DNA of 60,387 bases. It comes from Diphasiastrum complanatum (lineage: Eukaryota; Streptophyta; Lycopodiopsida; Lycopodiales; Lycopodiaceae). The DNA lies in contig MU833153.1 in assembly GCA_029204225.1 (NCBI GenBank), positions 1 to 60,387 of the forward strand, written 5' to 3'. Under the pieces are notes generated by a model. That model did no database searches. It had not been told where the DNA came from and saw only the letters and a list, made by a program, of their open reading frames with translations. Both the position numbers and the translations under genes were made by a program. Of this stretch, positions 43,721 through 55,570 are shown one piece after another; the first letter of the stretch is position 1; every line of letters begins with the position of its first letter.

Positions 43721-45601
43721 TACCTCATTAGATTTTTCAAATCCAGCACAAAAAAGTGGTTCATGATTGGCTTCTAGTTCGATCTGAGTTAATTTATGCG
43801 CTAACACTTCTTTTGCGTTTGGCACCAACTTCAAAAATTCTCCTAATGTAATATCTATCTTACTAGACAAAATATTCATGAGTAATCTCGTTTGCGATGC
43901 TTGCAATTCAGTCATCTTGAAGGGTTTTTCATAATGAGAAAACTGAGTATTCATATCTGTTCGTGGATTATTCAGTGGTTGCATAGGTGAAGAATGGATT
44001 TCGGCTGTAGCTTTAGCAGCTTCAAGCTCCTCTTCTTCTTGCAAATGTTTAATCCATTGTCTCATATCCTGATATCTCCTCTTTTCGGCATGGAGATTTG
44101 GATAGACTCCAGATGTTGTTGGTATATTAGTGAATGGTATAAAATCAACATGTACTGGTTCTTTCTGCTTATGTGCTTTGGTAACCATCATCAAAGGTAC
44201 ACTTGGTTCAGGTTGACTGCTGGTCTTTGCTTGATTGTTATCAAATTGATAGGAGCTATAGCCGGTGGCGGCGTTGGTCTTGCTGGACACTCCTTGTAGC
44301 AATGCCCATAATCACACTCACGACAGAATGGTACAAATTTGCCTTTGTTTGGACATTCTGCAACTCTGTGATTTTCTCCACATGTAGAGCATCCAAGCAG
44401 CGCTCCGGTCCAATTTCTAGATGCTTGTTGTGCGGCAGCATAAATAGCATACTATTCTAAAGGTCCGCTCTCATTACTATAATTTCATTGCTTGTTACCT
44501 CTGTAAGGTTCTGGTTCCATCAAATTAGCAGGAGGAGCTGGTTGTGTCCGTGGGACTGGTAAAACTAATCTCTCCGAATACCCAAGACGATGTTTGGCTG
44601 CAGGATCCTTTCTGTAAAGGGGTTTTCGATATTCTATTTGGGCATATCGTTGCTGGATAATCCGAGGATTAAAGTGGCAATAAGCAGTCTCATGATCAGG
44701 TGAATTGCACAGATGGCAAATACTGGTTTCTATTTATTTTTTCAATTGAGGACATTCATTTGTTGTGTGATTGCCTGTACAAATGGAACACCAGATATTT
44801 TTCCTGATAGGAAAAGGCTTAGCAAACTTCTCAGGTTCCTTGTTCGCTTTTCCATGGAAATCTTCCAATACTTTGATCTTCTCATCAAGTTGCGACTGCA
44901 ACTTTTTCATTTGTTTTTGCTGGTTCTTCCCCAGTTTCTCAAACTCACTGAGCATCATCTCTGCAGTAGTGTTGATATTCGTTGATGCGATAGTGGTGGA
45001 TGTCGTAGTGGTCTGCCCTGCCGTATAAGGCAACATACCAATATTTGGCTCGTCATCTAAATCTTCATCCTCCTCTCATATTGCATCGTCCATAGTGTTT
45101 TGCAAAATTGCGTACTCATTATGGCGTTTCAGCTCACGTCTGATCCTTTTAGGTAGACCTGACAAAAACCACATAATCATCATTTTCGTTAATCAGCTCG
45201 GGTTCGCACTCAGATTTGAGTCGTTTAACTCGTTGAATGTAATGTCGAACCATTTCCCACTTTCTCATTTTAATTGTACTTAAAAGTAGAAAAGAGTCTT
45301 CCTTTAACTTCCGAGGTTTAAATCGTGTGATAAGGGCTCGTTTAACAGTTTTTCAATCTGTATGCTCAGTTTCATCTTGATTATAGTACCAATCTTGTGC
45401 TATGCCCGTTAAGGCCATAGGAAAAAGCTTAAATTTATCTTGAGGGAAAACTTCGCCATAGACTTTACAAGATTCCACATAGATCTGGAGAAATCTAACT
45501 AGATCTATTAATCCATTGTATTTGAATAGATCCAAACGGGGTGCTCTCCTAACAATAATTGGATTGACTTTTTGAGGAGCACCTCTAGGAACAGCCATTT
45601 T
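43721..45601 (-). pseudogene. Gypsy F gag with four zinc knuckles
   Basis: ATG at 45601 gives MAVPRGAPQKVNPIIVRRAP, then FKLFPMALTGIAQDWYYNQ, as in retrotransposon Gag. A coiled coil (FEKLGKNQQKQMKKLQSQLD) precedes four knuckles: CSICTGNHTTNEC (44790-44752), CHLCNSPDHETAYC (about 44716-44675), CSTCGENHRVAEC (about 44396-44355) and CRECDYGHCYKEC (about 44327-44289). Three are CX2CX3HX4C, one residue shorter than the usual retroviral knuckle. A Gln/Glu-rich open frame (44302-43547) continues toward protease. Stops occur near 45353, 44731 and 44455. Confidence 0.85.
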
Positions 45602-46194
45602 CACAAATCAGACAATGAGATTGGATCTTGATTTTCGATCAGAATCAATCTCAATTCAGATCTACAAAATTCCTTTCACTTGACAATAGTCAGATTTTTG
45701 ATTTTTTGAAAAAGATCTATGATCAAGCGATCGACACTTCTCAAATGAAGAATTCTCAGAATCAGAATCAAATTGAACCAGATTTGACCAAAAATTTGAC
45801 AGAGACTTGATCTGGAAAATCAGAACCTAAAAATAGTACTGGCGAAGGTTTCTTGGATGAAAATTGACTCGACGAAGGTTCCAGCAATGCTATTTTGGAT
45901 AAAAATCTATGATCAAACTTTTTCTAACAAATTTGGTGGAAATAACCTTCATTGAACTCTCAGATAAGGAATCTGACTTAGATAAGACTAGGGTGGAACT
46001 GGCGAAAGTTCCTTCTGACAAAAAAATGGTGTTTCTATAACTTGGCGAGAGTAAAAATATATTTTTTGGAAGATACTGATAGATCTATTCTAACTCACAA
46101 ATGATCACTTACTATAAATAAAATAATCAGAAAACTCTGCGAAGAATCAAGAGTAATACTGGTATTTTTGCAAAAAAGAGATCTTTTTTTGGCA
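45602..46194 (-). other. Gypsy F leader remnant
   Basis: Homologous to 30366-31019 of gypsy E. It carries GGCGAAGGTT/AACCTTCGCC variants. The LTR right half, primer site and first part of the leader are deleted. Confidence 0.7.
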
Positions 46195-46556
46195 AAAATA
46201 AGACAATATGAACATGAGGAGCAAGAGGACCCTGGCCTCAAAATCCTATTGGTCCATTTCTACCTCCCTAACTATTCAAACTTAAAAAAGAGCGGGAACC
46301 CATTTCAAATTGGAGGAACCAATTTGAATTTGAATTTAAACCAATTTTGGTGGGAGTTCCAATTTTATTCACTAAACTTGACATTTAGGCCTGCGACATT
46401 AAAAGTCCCACAAAAAGGCCTAAAGTCCTTTTATTGACTTGTAACTAATCAACTAACTATGTGATCATCGAGTTGGACTTACACACGCAAGGTGCCAAAT
46501 CCCTCTCACTTATTAACTGGGGTTAGGGTTGTCTTGGGATCCGCAAACCCTCCAAC
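46195..46556 (-). repeat. Gypsy F 5' LTR, left part only
   Basis: On the minus strand it starts TGTTGGAGGGTTTGCGG at 46556 and follows the gypsy E LTR for about 300 bp with extra sequence near 46330-46280. It jumps near 46195 to leader sequence, so the LTR end and primer site are missing. Confidence 0.85.
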
Positions 46557-47532
46557 AGAACAATATTTCTCGTCCATACATGGGTCAATGTCTAGTGATA
46601 TTCTTCATGTACAGTGAATCACATAAGGAACATGGGAGAATTCAATGCCTTGAAGTATCTATTGGAATTGGTAGAAGATTAGATCTTATATTGGATATAG
46701 GATAGCCAGTTAATCTTTTTTATTTTTTTGTGAAACAGATCTAGAAGCAAAGAACTTCTTGGAGTGAAAGCTGATGGTATGGGACATTGGTTCCAACGGG
46801 GATTCTTGTGCGAGAGTGATCTATAGACCAGCGGTTAGAAATTACAAGTAATGGTGGTACTAAAGGATGAACACATTGGTCAATTGTTTTAGGGTATCTT
46901 GGAAAATTATCCTAGTTTGTTTGGGATAGAAGTAATCAATGAGCACATGTAAAGGATCTAGAGGTGATTTGGGTTGGAATTGGATGCCATTCGCTTGCTT
47001 TCTTGGTGCTATTTCTTGCGCATTGAATGGGTGTTTTGTAAGGCTACAACTCGATGTAGACAAACACGCGTAGGTTGTCAATCAATTATGAAAGAAAATT
47101 TTATACCCAACTAGAACATAAGGCTTTGAAAAGAATTTGCCTAAGAAAATATAGGCTATTTGATTATTGGGAGATATTGCTGTAACATAATCACCATAAG
47201 ATTGTTGATTGACATGGATCATGCTCTTAGAGAGAGAGAGAGAGAGCATAATGTTCAGATGAAAGACATATGAATGTTTGAATGGAAATGGATCATTGTA
47301 CACTAACTTTGATGATTTAATCATATTAGAGTTTATTGTGATAGTAAAATAATGCATAGCAATTTGTCAATATGCCCATGTTTGAAACAATAAATACAAA
47401 CATGATGTGTACAATTTCATTGATTTTACGATTTTAGGTATTTTAAATTGTTGTGGCATGTATAGATCTCACGATCAAGACTTGACTTGGGTAATAAAAG
47501 TCATTCAACCGAAAATGCAATATAATATACCA
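46557..47532. other. No gene recognised
   Basis: Unassigned A/T-rich sequence. A short (AG)n run lies at about 47230-47246. Open frames here show no family resemblance. Confidence 0.45.
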
Positions 47533-48235
47533 TACCTTAGTTGCCCGTTCCGGAACGGAACGCGTTCTGTTCAGGAACTTCACCAAAAAAAAATAATTTA
47601 AAAAACGTTCCGTTTTAACAAAGAAAGCTATATAATCCAAAGTTTGCATAAAATCAACCCAGAGTTGGATTGTCGGGTAGCTAATCCGTGAAGTTGATGG
47701 GCAGGATGATTGTTTGATTGTCAGAGATGAACGCAATCATTTGCTCAACAGAAAACCTACGTGCGAACTATTTGCTTGTCTGAAGGATTTCATAGATGAT
47801 CCCCGTTGCAACATGCTCAAAATACGTCCTCCAGAAAGCATGCTTAACCCAAACGTAGATATTTTTGTTGCATACTTTCTTATTCTAAATTCTTCAAAAA
47901 ATATAGAATGTAACGTTATTAGAAACAGAGGGATTGAATGTAACGTTATTTGAATATCTATGAAATCCTTCAAACAAGCAAACAAGATTTCATATATTAG
48001 CGATCCGCGTTGTATTGTCTATGAAATCCTTCCCCGTTGTATTGTCCGTGGTGCCACACCTGGTCATAGAGGTGCCAGCATGAGCATCCCTCGATGTATT
48101 ACAAAGAAGAATGAAGATGGCGGCCAATTTAACACATGTATTTTTATTTGTAATAAATCGTTCCGACCCAGTATGTTCCGAAACATACGGAACGGAACGT
48201 TTCGACCCATTTTGGTTGGAACGGGCTTCTAGGTA
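47533..48235. mobile_element. MITE-like element with 19-bp terminal inverted repeats
   Basis: Left end TACCTTAGTTGCCCGTTCC; the right end reads inverted as TACCTAGAAGCCCGTTCC. The element is flanked by CCA on both sides (47530-47532 and 48236-48238), a possible 3-bp target duplication. About 703 bp, no coding capacity. Inside, 47770-47796 and 47951-47978 are an inverted repeat (GAAGGATTTCATAGAT), and TTCCGGAACGGAACG-type palindromes sit at both ends. The transposase family is not known. Confidence 0.65.
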
Positions 48236-48238
48236 CCA

Positions 48239-48867
48239 TACTAGCTTTATGTCGTGTGTTGAAAAAGGAATTCAATATACACAAAATAGTAGCAAAATTA
48301 AGCTACAATCTAGTAATATAGTAGGTGGTTTCTTTTATATATTTGGAATAATAAGATCCATTCTAGTTGATCAGCAAATCTAATATTGAGACGAGTTCCT
48401 AATATTTGCCAACAAGTTGAAAGCTAGGTGCCAATACTTATGAACATTGATATTCAAATTGGTGAATTCATCATATGTGATCGTTACTCGCAAGAGAGAT
48501 ACAATGGATGGTTTATTCCTGGTGTTTTCTCTCACGCCAATGCACTGTGTGGGTCTGTCATACAACGCTCAAAATCAAGAGGATCAATAGATGATATTGT
48601 AGCTATTATGCACATATCACTCTCAATTTTGTCTGATCTTGAATGAATTAAGATTTGCTATTGCTTGTGTATCTCATTCACTTGTTTTATCAATTTCGCA
48701 CACTGGTTCGATTTTCGTTGAATGTTGTATTAATCTATAACGTAGATCAGCAATGTCTGTCTACTTTCTGGAGGATTGTAGGAATGATATAGTAGGTAGT
48801 GACCAGCAATCATATCTGAAATCCATCCGAATTCATTCTGTTCACGATTAATTTGTTTTTCGCTTCA
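48239..48867 (+). repeat. Probable right part of a copia LTR (J)
   Basis: The only firm evidence is the primer site that follows at 48869, with LTR end CTTCA at 48867. The left boundary is not visible and the interior has no coding signal. Confidence 0.4.
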
Positions 48868-48868
48868 G

Positions 48869-48948
48869 TGGTATCAGAGCGTTCTTGACGTTTTTGAATT
48901 TCCACACTTTATCAGAGCGTTCTTGACGTTTCTGAATTTCCACACTTT
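48869..48948 (+). repeat. Copia J primer site with a 38-bp tandem duplication
   Basis: TGGTATCAGAGC (48869-48880), then two copies of a 38-bp unit beginning ATCAGAGCGTTCTTGACG (48873-48910 and 48911-48948) with one mismatch. The second copy repeats the last part of the primer site. Confidence 0.85.
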
Positions 48949-49280
48949 CCATCACATTCTCTGTGATGCTCGAGAGCGAATATATCGAGCATCCAAGTTA
49001 TGTCTCCTTTTTCAAGTTGTAACGTATTCAGTGTATTCATTGTAATATAGAAGCAACACGTTCTTCATCTATGTCGAACGTAGATGTGTGATGTTTGATT
49101 TGAATACACTATTGTTGTCTGCTCACACTAGTTCACTCACTCTGTTCATATCACAGACGTCAACAACTCCTTAGTATCTGATCAGACAATGGCTATCTTT
49201 GATGTCTGAGGAACTTGCATTATCATGCCACACTATTACTATATTCTAAACTAAACTTCTCAGTAAAATCCATTTGTAGT
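48949..49280. other. Copia J leader remnant
   Basis: No coding signal beyond a short frame from ATG near 49189 that stops at once. It passes without a clear boundary into the LTR of copia K. Confidence 0.35.
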
Positions 49281-49506
49281 TAATACCACACACCATATCT
49301 AATCTCTTCGGTGGGCTGCACTCATTTATTCGTTTGAGTATAAATGAATTTTTAAAATCCTATTGGTAAGAACACTTGAGCTGTGATTAAATCTTTGTAT
49401 TCACATTCTTTTAGATTGTTCTTGCTTCTAGCGGCCCGTAATAATGGGAGAGTTGTTCCGCAAATATTTTATTCTCTTTTCTCCATTTGTATTCTTCTCT
49501 TATAGA
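49281..49506 (+). repeat. Copia K 5' LTR, right part
   Basis: Followed by a perfect primer site TGGTATCAGAGC at 49508-49519. From TCTAATCTCTTCGGTGG to the end it matches 54131-54337, including TATAAATGAATTTTT and GAGAGTTGTTCCGCAA. The left end is undefined. Confidence 0.7.
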
Positions 49507-49565
49507 TTGGTATCAGAGCAAGGCTCAATAAACCGAGAGATTATTCTATTTTTATTACTCTCAAC

Positions 49566-50302
49566 ATGTCTCTTATCGGTAACTCTTCATCCAACGAAGT
49601 TAGAATCATTGACAAGTTCAATGGATCTAACTTCTATATCTTAGTTAAAACTCCAGATGATGTTGATAGTTAGAGATCTTTGGGATGTTGTAGAAGGTTC
49701 TGACCTAAAACCAGAAGACGATGATCATCAATCAACAAAGGCATGGAAGAGTCATTGATCACGCTCAATCTAGCGGACTCCCAACTATCCCACGTTGCCA
49801 AGTGCAAATACTCTAAGGAAGCACTTAATTTATTATCGAATCTATATGAGAGTCAAGATGTAACCACCAGGTTACATCTTAGAAAGAAGTTCTTCACACT
49901 TGGTATGTCTGATTCTACAACCACCACTTCTCACATCAACAGGTTTAAATCTTTACGGGATCAGTTGTCAATTGTAGGATGTGCTATTCAAGATGATGAT
50001 GTTGTTATGACCTTGCTTTCTTCTTTACCAAAGTCCTATGAACACTTTGTTGTAATGATCTCCACACAAACTGACCTCACTTTTCAGAAGGTGATCGTCT
50101 TCTTCAAGAAGAAATGCGGAGAAAGACCCATCAAAGACAAGTCATTGGCTCTATACATGAAGAAGAAAGACTATTCCAAGGGCAAGAATCAAGTGCAGCA
50201 ACAACATCAGAAGCCTCATACTCAAGCTGAGAACAGTGGATCGCGCAAGAAGCTCTTCTACATATATTGTAAGAGAGGTAATCACAACATCAAGGAATGT
50301 TG
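49566..50302 (+). pseudogene. Copia K gag
   Basis: ATG at 49566: MSLIGNSSSNEVRIIDKFNG, a stop near 49671 and a frame change to DLWDVVEGSD. The main frame follows (ALNLLSNLYESQDVTTRLHL, RKKFFTLGM, LRDQLSIVG, TLLSSLPKSYEHF), copia Gag of UBN2 type. The zinc knuckle reads YCKRGNHNIKEC with the first Cys changed to Tyr, then TGA at 50301. Confidence 0.88.
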
Positions 50303-50760
50303 AATCTGCATATACAACAAGGCAAAGAAGCAACAACAACAACAACCAAACTCTTCCAATGCGGTGGAATTCAAGGAGCAAGATTCTGATGGAGACAAAC
50401 CATCACCCTTGTTAATGGCTTACAACAATAGCAATGAAGACTACGATAGCCGGTACTTCGACAGTGGCGCTACCCAACACATGACTTCTTGCAAGGAATG
50501 ATTTACTGAGTACAGAACTTATAGCAGATCAATTCATCTACCTCGGAGATTCAAGCACCATTCACGTGAAAGGTAAAGGGATAGTCAAGATCGTATTCAA
50601 AAACGATCTTTCTATTTGTGTTCTGAATGTTCTTTACGTACCTCAGCTATCTAAGAACTTGTTATCAGTCTCTAAGATAACTGATGAGGGATACACTATT
50701 ACTTTCTCTTTTGCATCAAAATCTATGATTCTGGCACAAAGTGAAGCTCGTTTCTTGGAA
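50303..50760 (+). pseudogene. Copia K protease
   Basis: In the gag frame after its stop: a poly-Gln tract, then YFDSGATQHMTSC with the active-site DSG (about 50457), and after a frame change LNVLYVPQLSKNLLSVSKI. The frame is lost near 50735-50760, where a minus-strand LTR with its primer site begins. Confidence 0.85.
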
Positions 50761-50761
50761 T

Positions 50762-51383
50762 GGCTCTGATACAATGATAAAAATACAGCAAAATAATCTC
50801 ATTTGATCCTAAAAATGATGGAGAAAGCACGTACTTAAGATCCAAACAAGATTTAGAAGCTATATTACTAATCAATGCGTTGATTCCTAGTTTATCTTGG
50901 CTTGAACTCCATGAATTAGCTCCAAAACTCTTCACACATGTGAAAGTATGGCCTGTTGCTGCCTGTGTACTATACCTGCAACTCCAACTCATTCAATCAT
51001 CACAAAAAACCATATGCCAATAGCATTCATCAATCAAATCATAGACTCAAACTAGTCAAGAAGGGAAATCTCAATTTTCCTCATAATTGGATGGAAATCC
51101 CATCACATATTTATACATGTAGAGTTCAGATATGAGCATATTAGGGCTTCTATGTATTCATCATAACCTAACCCTAAAATATAAACTAAAGATCCACTTG
51201 ATCCACCCTATTTAGGGTCAATGCCTCGAGATCTAAAAACAATGAAAAAATGCTATTTTTAGCTCCTACTTTTTTTCTACCCTATCTATGCACTCTCCCA
51301 AAGGTATCATTCCAAAGCTAGGTTAATGATTTGACTTAAGATAAGGTATTCTATGCTTTTGGCATGTGTGACATCCCACCACA
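50762..51383 (-). repeat. Solo-type copia LTR with primer-site remnant
   Basis: On the minus strand it runs from TGTGGTGGGATGTCAC at 51383 to TTTTTATCA at 50775, followed by GTATCAGAGCC, the tail of a copia primer site. TATA-like TGTATAAATATG lies near 51110. No coding part of this element is attached. It separates copia K protease from its RT piece. Confidence 0.65.
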
Positions 51384-51429
51384 TGGCCTCAAAGTCATTT
51401 ACAAGCGGTAATTGTGCAAACTAGCTTGT

Positions 51430-51908
51430 GTAAATTTAACACTATTCCCATTGAAGGTCCAAGCTCATCTACTTTTGACGAACAACATATCAATGGCGAA
51501 TCCGAAGATAATGATTTTGCAATTCAACAACTACAGTACGATGAAAATGATCGACTTCCTCTATTCCTCAGAAGATCATCAAGAACTAGCAGACCACCTA
51601 TCAGGTATATCGACGAGTCTAAGCCTTACCTTGTTCAGGAGCTGACGACTATCAAAGAGGCACTCAGTTAGCCCGATTCTGATCTCTGGAAAGAAGCTAT
51701 GGATAAAGAGTATTCATCTCTTATCAAGAACCAGACATGGACGATTGTCAAATTATCTTGGATAAAGAGGTCAAATTGCAGTACTGTCGAATGCAAGATA
51801 TGACAGTAGATATTTTTACCAAAGCATTAAGCTTGAATACACACAGAAAGTTCTGTGCAGAACTAAGTTTGAAGGTCAAGGCATTCATGGATTCAGATTA
51901 AAGGGGAG
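51430..51908 (+). pseudogene. Copia RT N terminus fused to RNase H C terminus
   Basis: Open frame with RSSRTSRPPIRYIDESKPYL, a stop, DSDLWKEAMDKEYSSLIKNQ and TWTIVK (RT start). An internal deletion near 51760 then brings in EVKLQYCRMQDMTVDIFTKA, the RNase H C terminus. A polypurine tract AAAGGGGAG ends at 51908, right before an LTR. Probably the rest of copia K. Confidence 0.8.
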
Positions 51909-52714
51909 TGTTGGATTATTCTCCTACTAATCGACTAATCGACATTTTAATCTTCATCCAAATTTTATCCAGACCTGCAGATTTCTTCCTGTTTTTACAC
52001 AGTCTGCATAACTACTCGGAAACGGCTCATAGTGTCGGAATTTTCGGAATTTTCTCTCACTTCGAATTCTTCGCAAAATGCAAGATGCCTCAAATGTTAA
52101 GAAAATAACTTTGGCGAAGACCTTCACGCCATTCGCATTTTTCGCATGACAGTTTACATTCATTTATGTAGAATGACAGTTTACAACCAAAATTGCAGAC
52201 AAACTATTCACAACCAAAGCCATCGACTTGCATCAATTTATCAGCAAGTGAGAATTCCTAACTGGATGGATGCCAGCACATCACAACCAACTAGATGGCG
52301 CATTTAACGACCTAATTGCTTAGTATAAATAGCTGTTCATATTCCTACATCTTAATCATGAAGATCAATCATCGAGTATTGAATAGTTAGCGTTCTCTCT
52401 CAAGCCTGCGAGCTTGGACACTCCTGAGCATTCTAGCTCACTTCTTTAGAGTTGATTGGAGATTGCTATTGCGCTTACTGCTTATCAGCATTGCACTTAA
52501 TTTAGATTTATATTAGCCACTCAAATATGGCTTAGAGTACGCGACTTTGATCCGCAACTTGTTATACTCATTTACATATGTTTTGTTTTCATACTGAATC
52601 AATATTATCTTCGTATTGCGTTCAGATTTGTTTCAGAATGTATGCGCTTCTGTAGATCTTTGCGACTGATTATTTGTCTGATGATTCAATGCTTGATTCC
52701 AGATGCAATTTATT
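51909..52714 (+). repeat. Copia 3' LTR start
   Basis: TGTTGGATTATTCTCC follows the polypurine tract. TATA box AGTATAAATAGC lies near 52322. TTCG-rich words (CTTCGAATTCTTCGC, TTTTTCGCAT) occur at about 52060-52150. The right end is not definable; an integrase fragment begins near 52715. Confidence 0.6.
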
Positions 52715-53171
52715 TTATTTTTTTCATAGATGATTATTCTAGATGGTCTACAGTTATATTCATTAAGCACCTTTGAATGCTTTAAGAGATTGAAGGCCAT
52801 GGCTAAGACCCAAACATCTACAAGAATGAAAGATCTCCAAACTGATGGTGGCGGCGAATCCTCTCTAACGAGATGTCCGACTACCTAGCTGAACATGGCA
52901 TTCGAAGACAATTTACATCTTTCTATTCACCTCAACAAAATAAAATTGCAGAAAGGAAGAATCAAATGCTTCTCAACTCAACTAGATCAATGTTGCACCA
53001 ATCACGTCTACTTGTGAAGTTTTGGGGAGAAGCTACTACCATAGCATGTTATGTACAGAACAGATCTAGCACTAAAGGCATTAACAACAAAACTCTTTAT
53101 GAAGTATGGCATGGACACAAGCCTAGATCTAGCATACATTGTTAGCACATTAAGTTAAGAGTATTTCTATT
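52715..53171 (+). pseudogene. Copia integrase fragment
   Basis: Frames read DDYSRWS(T), AKTQTSTRMKDLQTDGGGES, then open EMSDYLAEHGIRRQFTSFYS, NKIAERKNQMLLNSTRSML, VKFWGEATTIACYVQNRSS and WHGHKPRSS, ending HIKLRVF. This is the integrase catalytic core and C-terminal part, with no neighbouring protease or RT in frame. Confidence 0.9.
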
Positions 53172-54130
53172 AGATATCTATTGTTGTATATGTTATGAGT
53201 TTAAATACAAGTGGAGCAAAACCACCCAACCAATTCTAGACCCCTCCTGGAGAATCCTTCTGGATCTAGCCCCCAAGCCATGCCATGTGATAGCAAGAGG
53301 AGAAGAGCTTAACATGTAACCTAGACCAAGTCGTCGACGAGAAACTCACTACCTCAATATATAGAGAGTAGGATCCTGTGCACAAGTCCATGCAATCTCC
53401 ATGTAGGTAAACTATAAATAGGTCACAACTCTTCATGCATACCTCCTGCCTATATTAGTCACACATACATGCACTACTCCATATGACTCAATTAGAGTGT
53501 TTGGGTCATCTCAAGGTCATTAGTCACCAACAGGCCTCGATGTGGAATAAAATCTAGGCGTGACCAATTATCTTGAACACTGGAGGGCCGGTGTACCATA
53601 TTAGGACTATTACATGTCCATAACTGAAAATGGCCGTAACAGCGGGACACCTTTGGACCAGATAAATGTCAAAACCATGAACTGGCCAAAGATCCTTTCA
53701 TAATATGGCTAGGACACAGATGTTGATGCCAAAAGGGCACTCGTCCAATTTTCCAAGCAATATCTTAGGTGCCCAGATCCCACAATTTGTGCAGTTGTGG
53801 AATTCTCTCAGAACTTGGAATTTTTAATGTGGGTCCCCACCAAGTGGGATGATTTTTTTGCCTCCATTATTTTTTTATCCAAATAAAGCCATGGCGTCCG
53901 ACAACGTTGAAGACCAATTACCATTGACACGATTGTATTATAGAGCGGCCCTCATCGGCAACCCATGGCTATGAGATTCCAAACCTGGATTTCCTAACTA
54001 TGGCTTGAAGGCGCTCATCCTTGTTTTTTTTTGCTCACCAACGACCGTATCGGGACTCGGTTAAAATATATGGAATAGGTCACAAGTCAACTGATAAAGC
54101 GGCACCGCGAGTCTAGAACTTCACCCTTAA
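53172..54130 (+). other. Possible LTR, no gene
   Basis: A good TATA box (ACTATAAATAGG) lies near 53407, but no coding sequence or repeat partner was found, so a solo LTR is only a suggestion. Confidence 0.35.
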
Positions 54131-54337
54131 CCATTTCTAATCTCTTCGGTGGACTGTCCTCTCTTTGTGAGTATAAATTAATTTTTTAGATCTTGTTGGG
54201 CAATTAGAACACTCAAAGCTATGATTATATTTAACATAAGCTTTCTATTAGACTATTTTTGCATCTAGCAGCTGATTGTAACGAGAGAGTTGTTCCGCAA
54301 TATTTTTGTTCTCTTCTCCATTTGCGTTCTTCTATCT
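54131..54337 (+). repeat. Copia K-type LTR fragment
   Basis: Matches the LTR at 49281-49506 from ATTTCTAATCTCTTCGGTGG through CGAGAGAGTTGTTCCGCAA to TTCTTCTATCT. No primer site follows; it abuts copia M RT. Confidence 0.8.
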
Positions 54338-54344
54338 CCCTTAC

Positions 54345-54612
54345 CCCATTAAACCAGGCTCTGGGTGATTATTTCAGCCCATAGAGAGCCTTGTGGATTT
54401 TGCATACAAGGTGTTTTTGATTGCCCTTGAGTTCGTATCCCTCTGGTTGCGACATATAGATTTCCTCTTCGATGGTTCCATTAAGGAAAGCGGTCTGGAC
54501 ATCCATCTAGTGGATTTCAAGATCTGTTGTGGTTGTAAAGGACATGAGGAGGTTGATCGAAGCATGTTTGACAACTGGGCTGAAGGTTTCTGAATGATCC
54601 AGATTTGGAATC
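54345..54612 (-). pseudogene. Copia M reverse transcriptase, internal piece
   Basis: Minus frame: HSETFSPVVKHASINLLMS, DLEIH, one stop, MDVQTAFLNGTIEEEIYMSQ, PEGYELKGNQKHLVCKIHKA and LYGLK, copia RT. It is cut at 54612 by copia N. The preceding RT part is beyond N at 60232, so the two pieces were continuous. Confidence 0.92.
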
Positions 54613-55569
54613 TGTAGAACAACCGATTAGACAAATCTTGATTCTACTAAGAAAGCACGTAGTTTACTTGACAAAGGATAAGAAACGAACGCGAACTCAA
54701 AACATTTTTATTCATGATCAACCTCAAATGATTCACGAACTTTGTCTTGCAGTCAACTCGAAATATTCGTGAAAGATTCGCAAAACAGTTACTTGTAGAA
54801 GCTCGTGGCTTTCTTGTTGAAGCTTGAAAGATTCGCGAACAGAATCTTGTCACGAAATATTTTATTTCTTATTCAAACCTCAGATGTCACGAAATTGTCG
54901 CGAACAATTCGCGAAATCTTCTGGATTGTTCTTCAAGCTCACTTGTCGCAAACAGTTCGAAATATTCTAAATTTCTTCTTCATGCTCAAAGTTGTCATCT
55001 GTCGTGAACAATTCGTGAAAGACAAAAATGTCGCGAAGAGACAAGTGTCACAAATAATCCGCAAAACACAAAGTTGAGATGAAGAGATAGATTGTCACGA
55101 ATAATTCGCGAACATAATCTATTTGACCCTGGAAACAGAGCGCCTATTTGAATATCAACCGTCGTAAGCAGTTAGATATCTACTGTTAAGGCCAAAAGGC
55201 CTGTAAATAAAAGGCCAAAAGACTTGTCCTGTAGCAATATAAATACATGTGCACTACTTGTTGTAACTCACTCACTCAATTAGAGATACAACAACAAGAT
55301 AAGACGACAAGCAAGAGATGTATATTGATGATTCAAATTCAGAATTATAAAAATTCATTTTTTGGTCAATAGTTTCTTATTGTCTAAAATTGTCTTAAGT
55401 TGTCTGTTTATTCCGCATATAATTTTCGCACGCATATTCAATCGAAGCTAATATTGTTCTATTAGTACGTAGATCAGATACAGACCCGATTGAAGACACT
55501 GATATTAGTTTGATTTATTCAAACTTTCATCGTGTTCTCTATGGAAGAATAATTACTATTTTTTCTACA
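54613..55569 (+). repeat. Copia N 5' LTR
   Basis: 957 bp. The first half holds many TTCGCGAA-type palindromes and half-sites (about 54690-55120). TATA-like AATATAAATACATG lies near 55238. It ends TTTTTTCTACA before the primer site. Confidence 0.95.
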
Positions 55570-55570
55570 G

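Larger units (their letters stand above)
40441..46556 (-). mobile_element. Gypsy F, 5' LTR to mid-integrase
   Basis: Minus-strand copy of the same family as gypsy E. In order from 46556: truncated 5' LTR, deleted leader, gag, protease, RT, RNase H and the N-terminal half of integrase. The element lacks a chromodomain and is a non-chromovirus, probably Athila/Tat-like by its primer site (seen in E). The 3' part is inverted (38786-40440). No 3' LTR was found. Confidence 0.85.
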
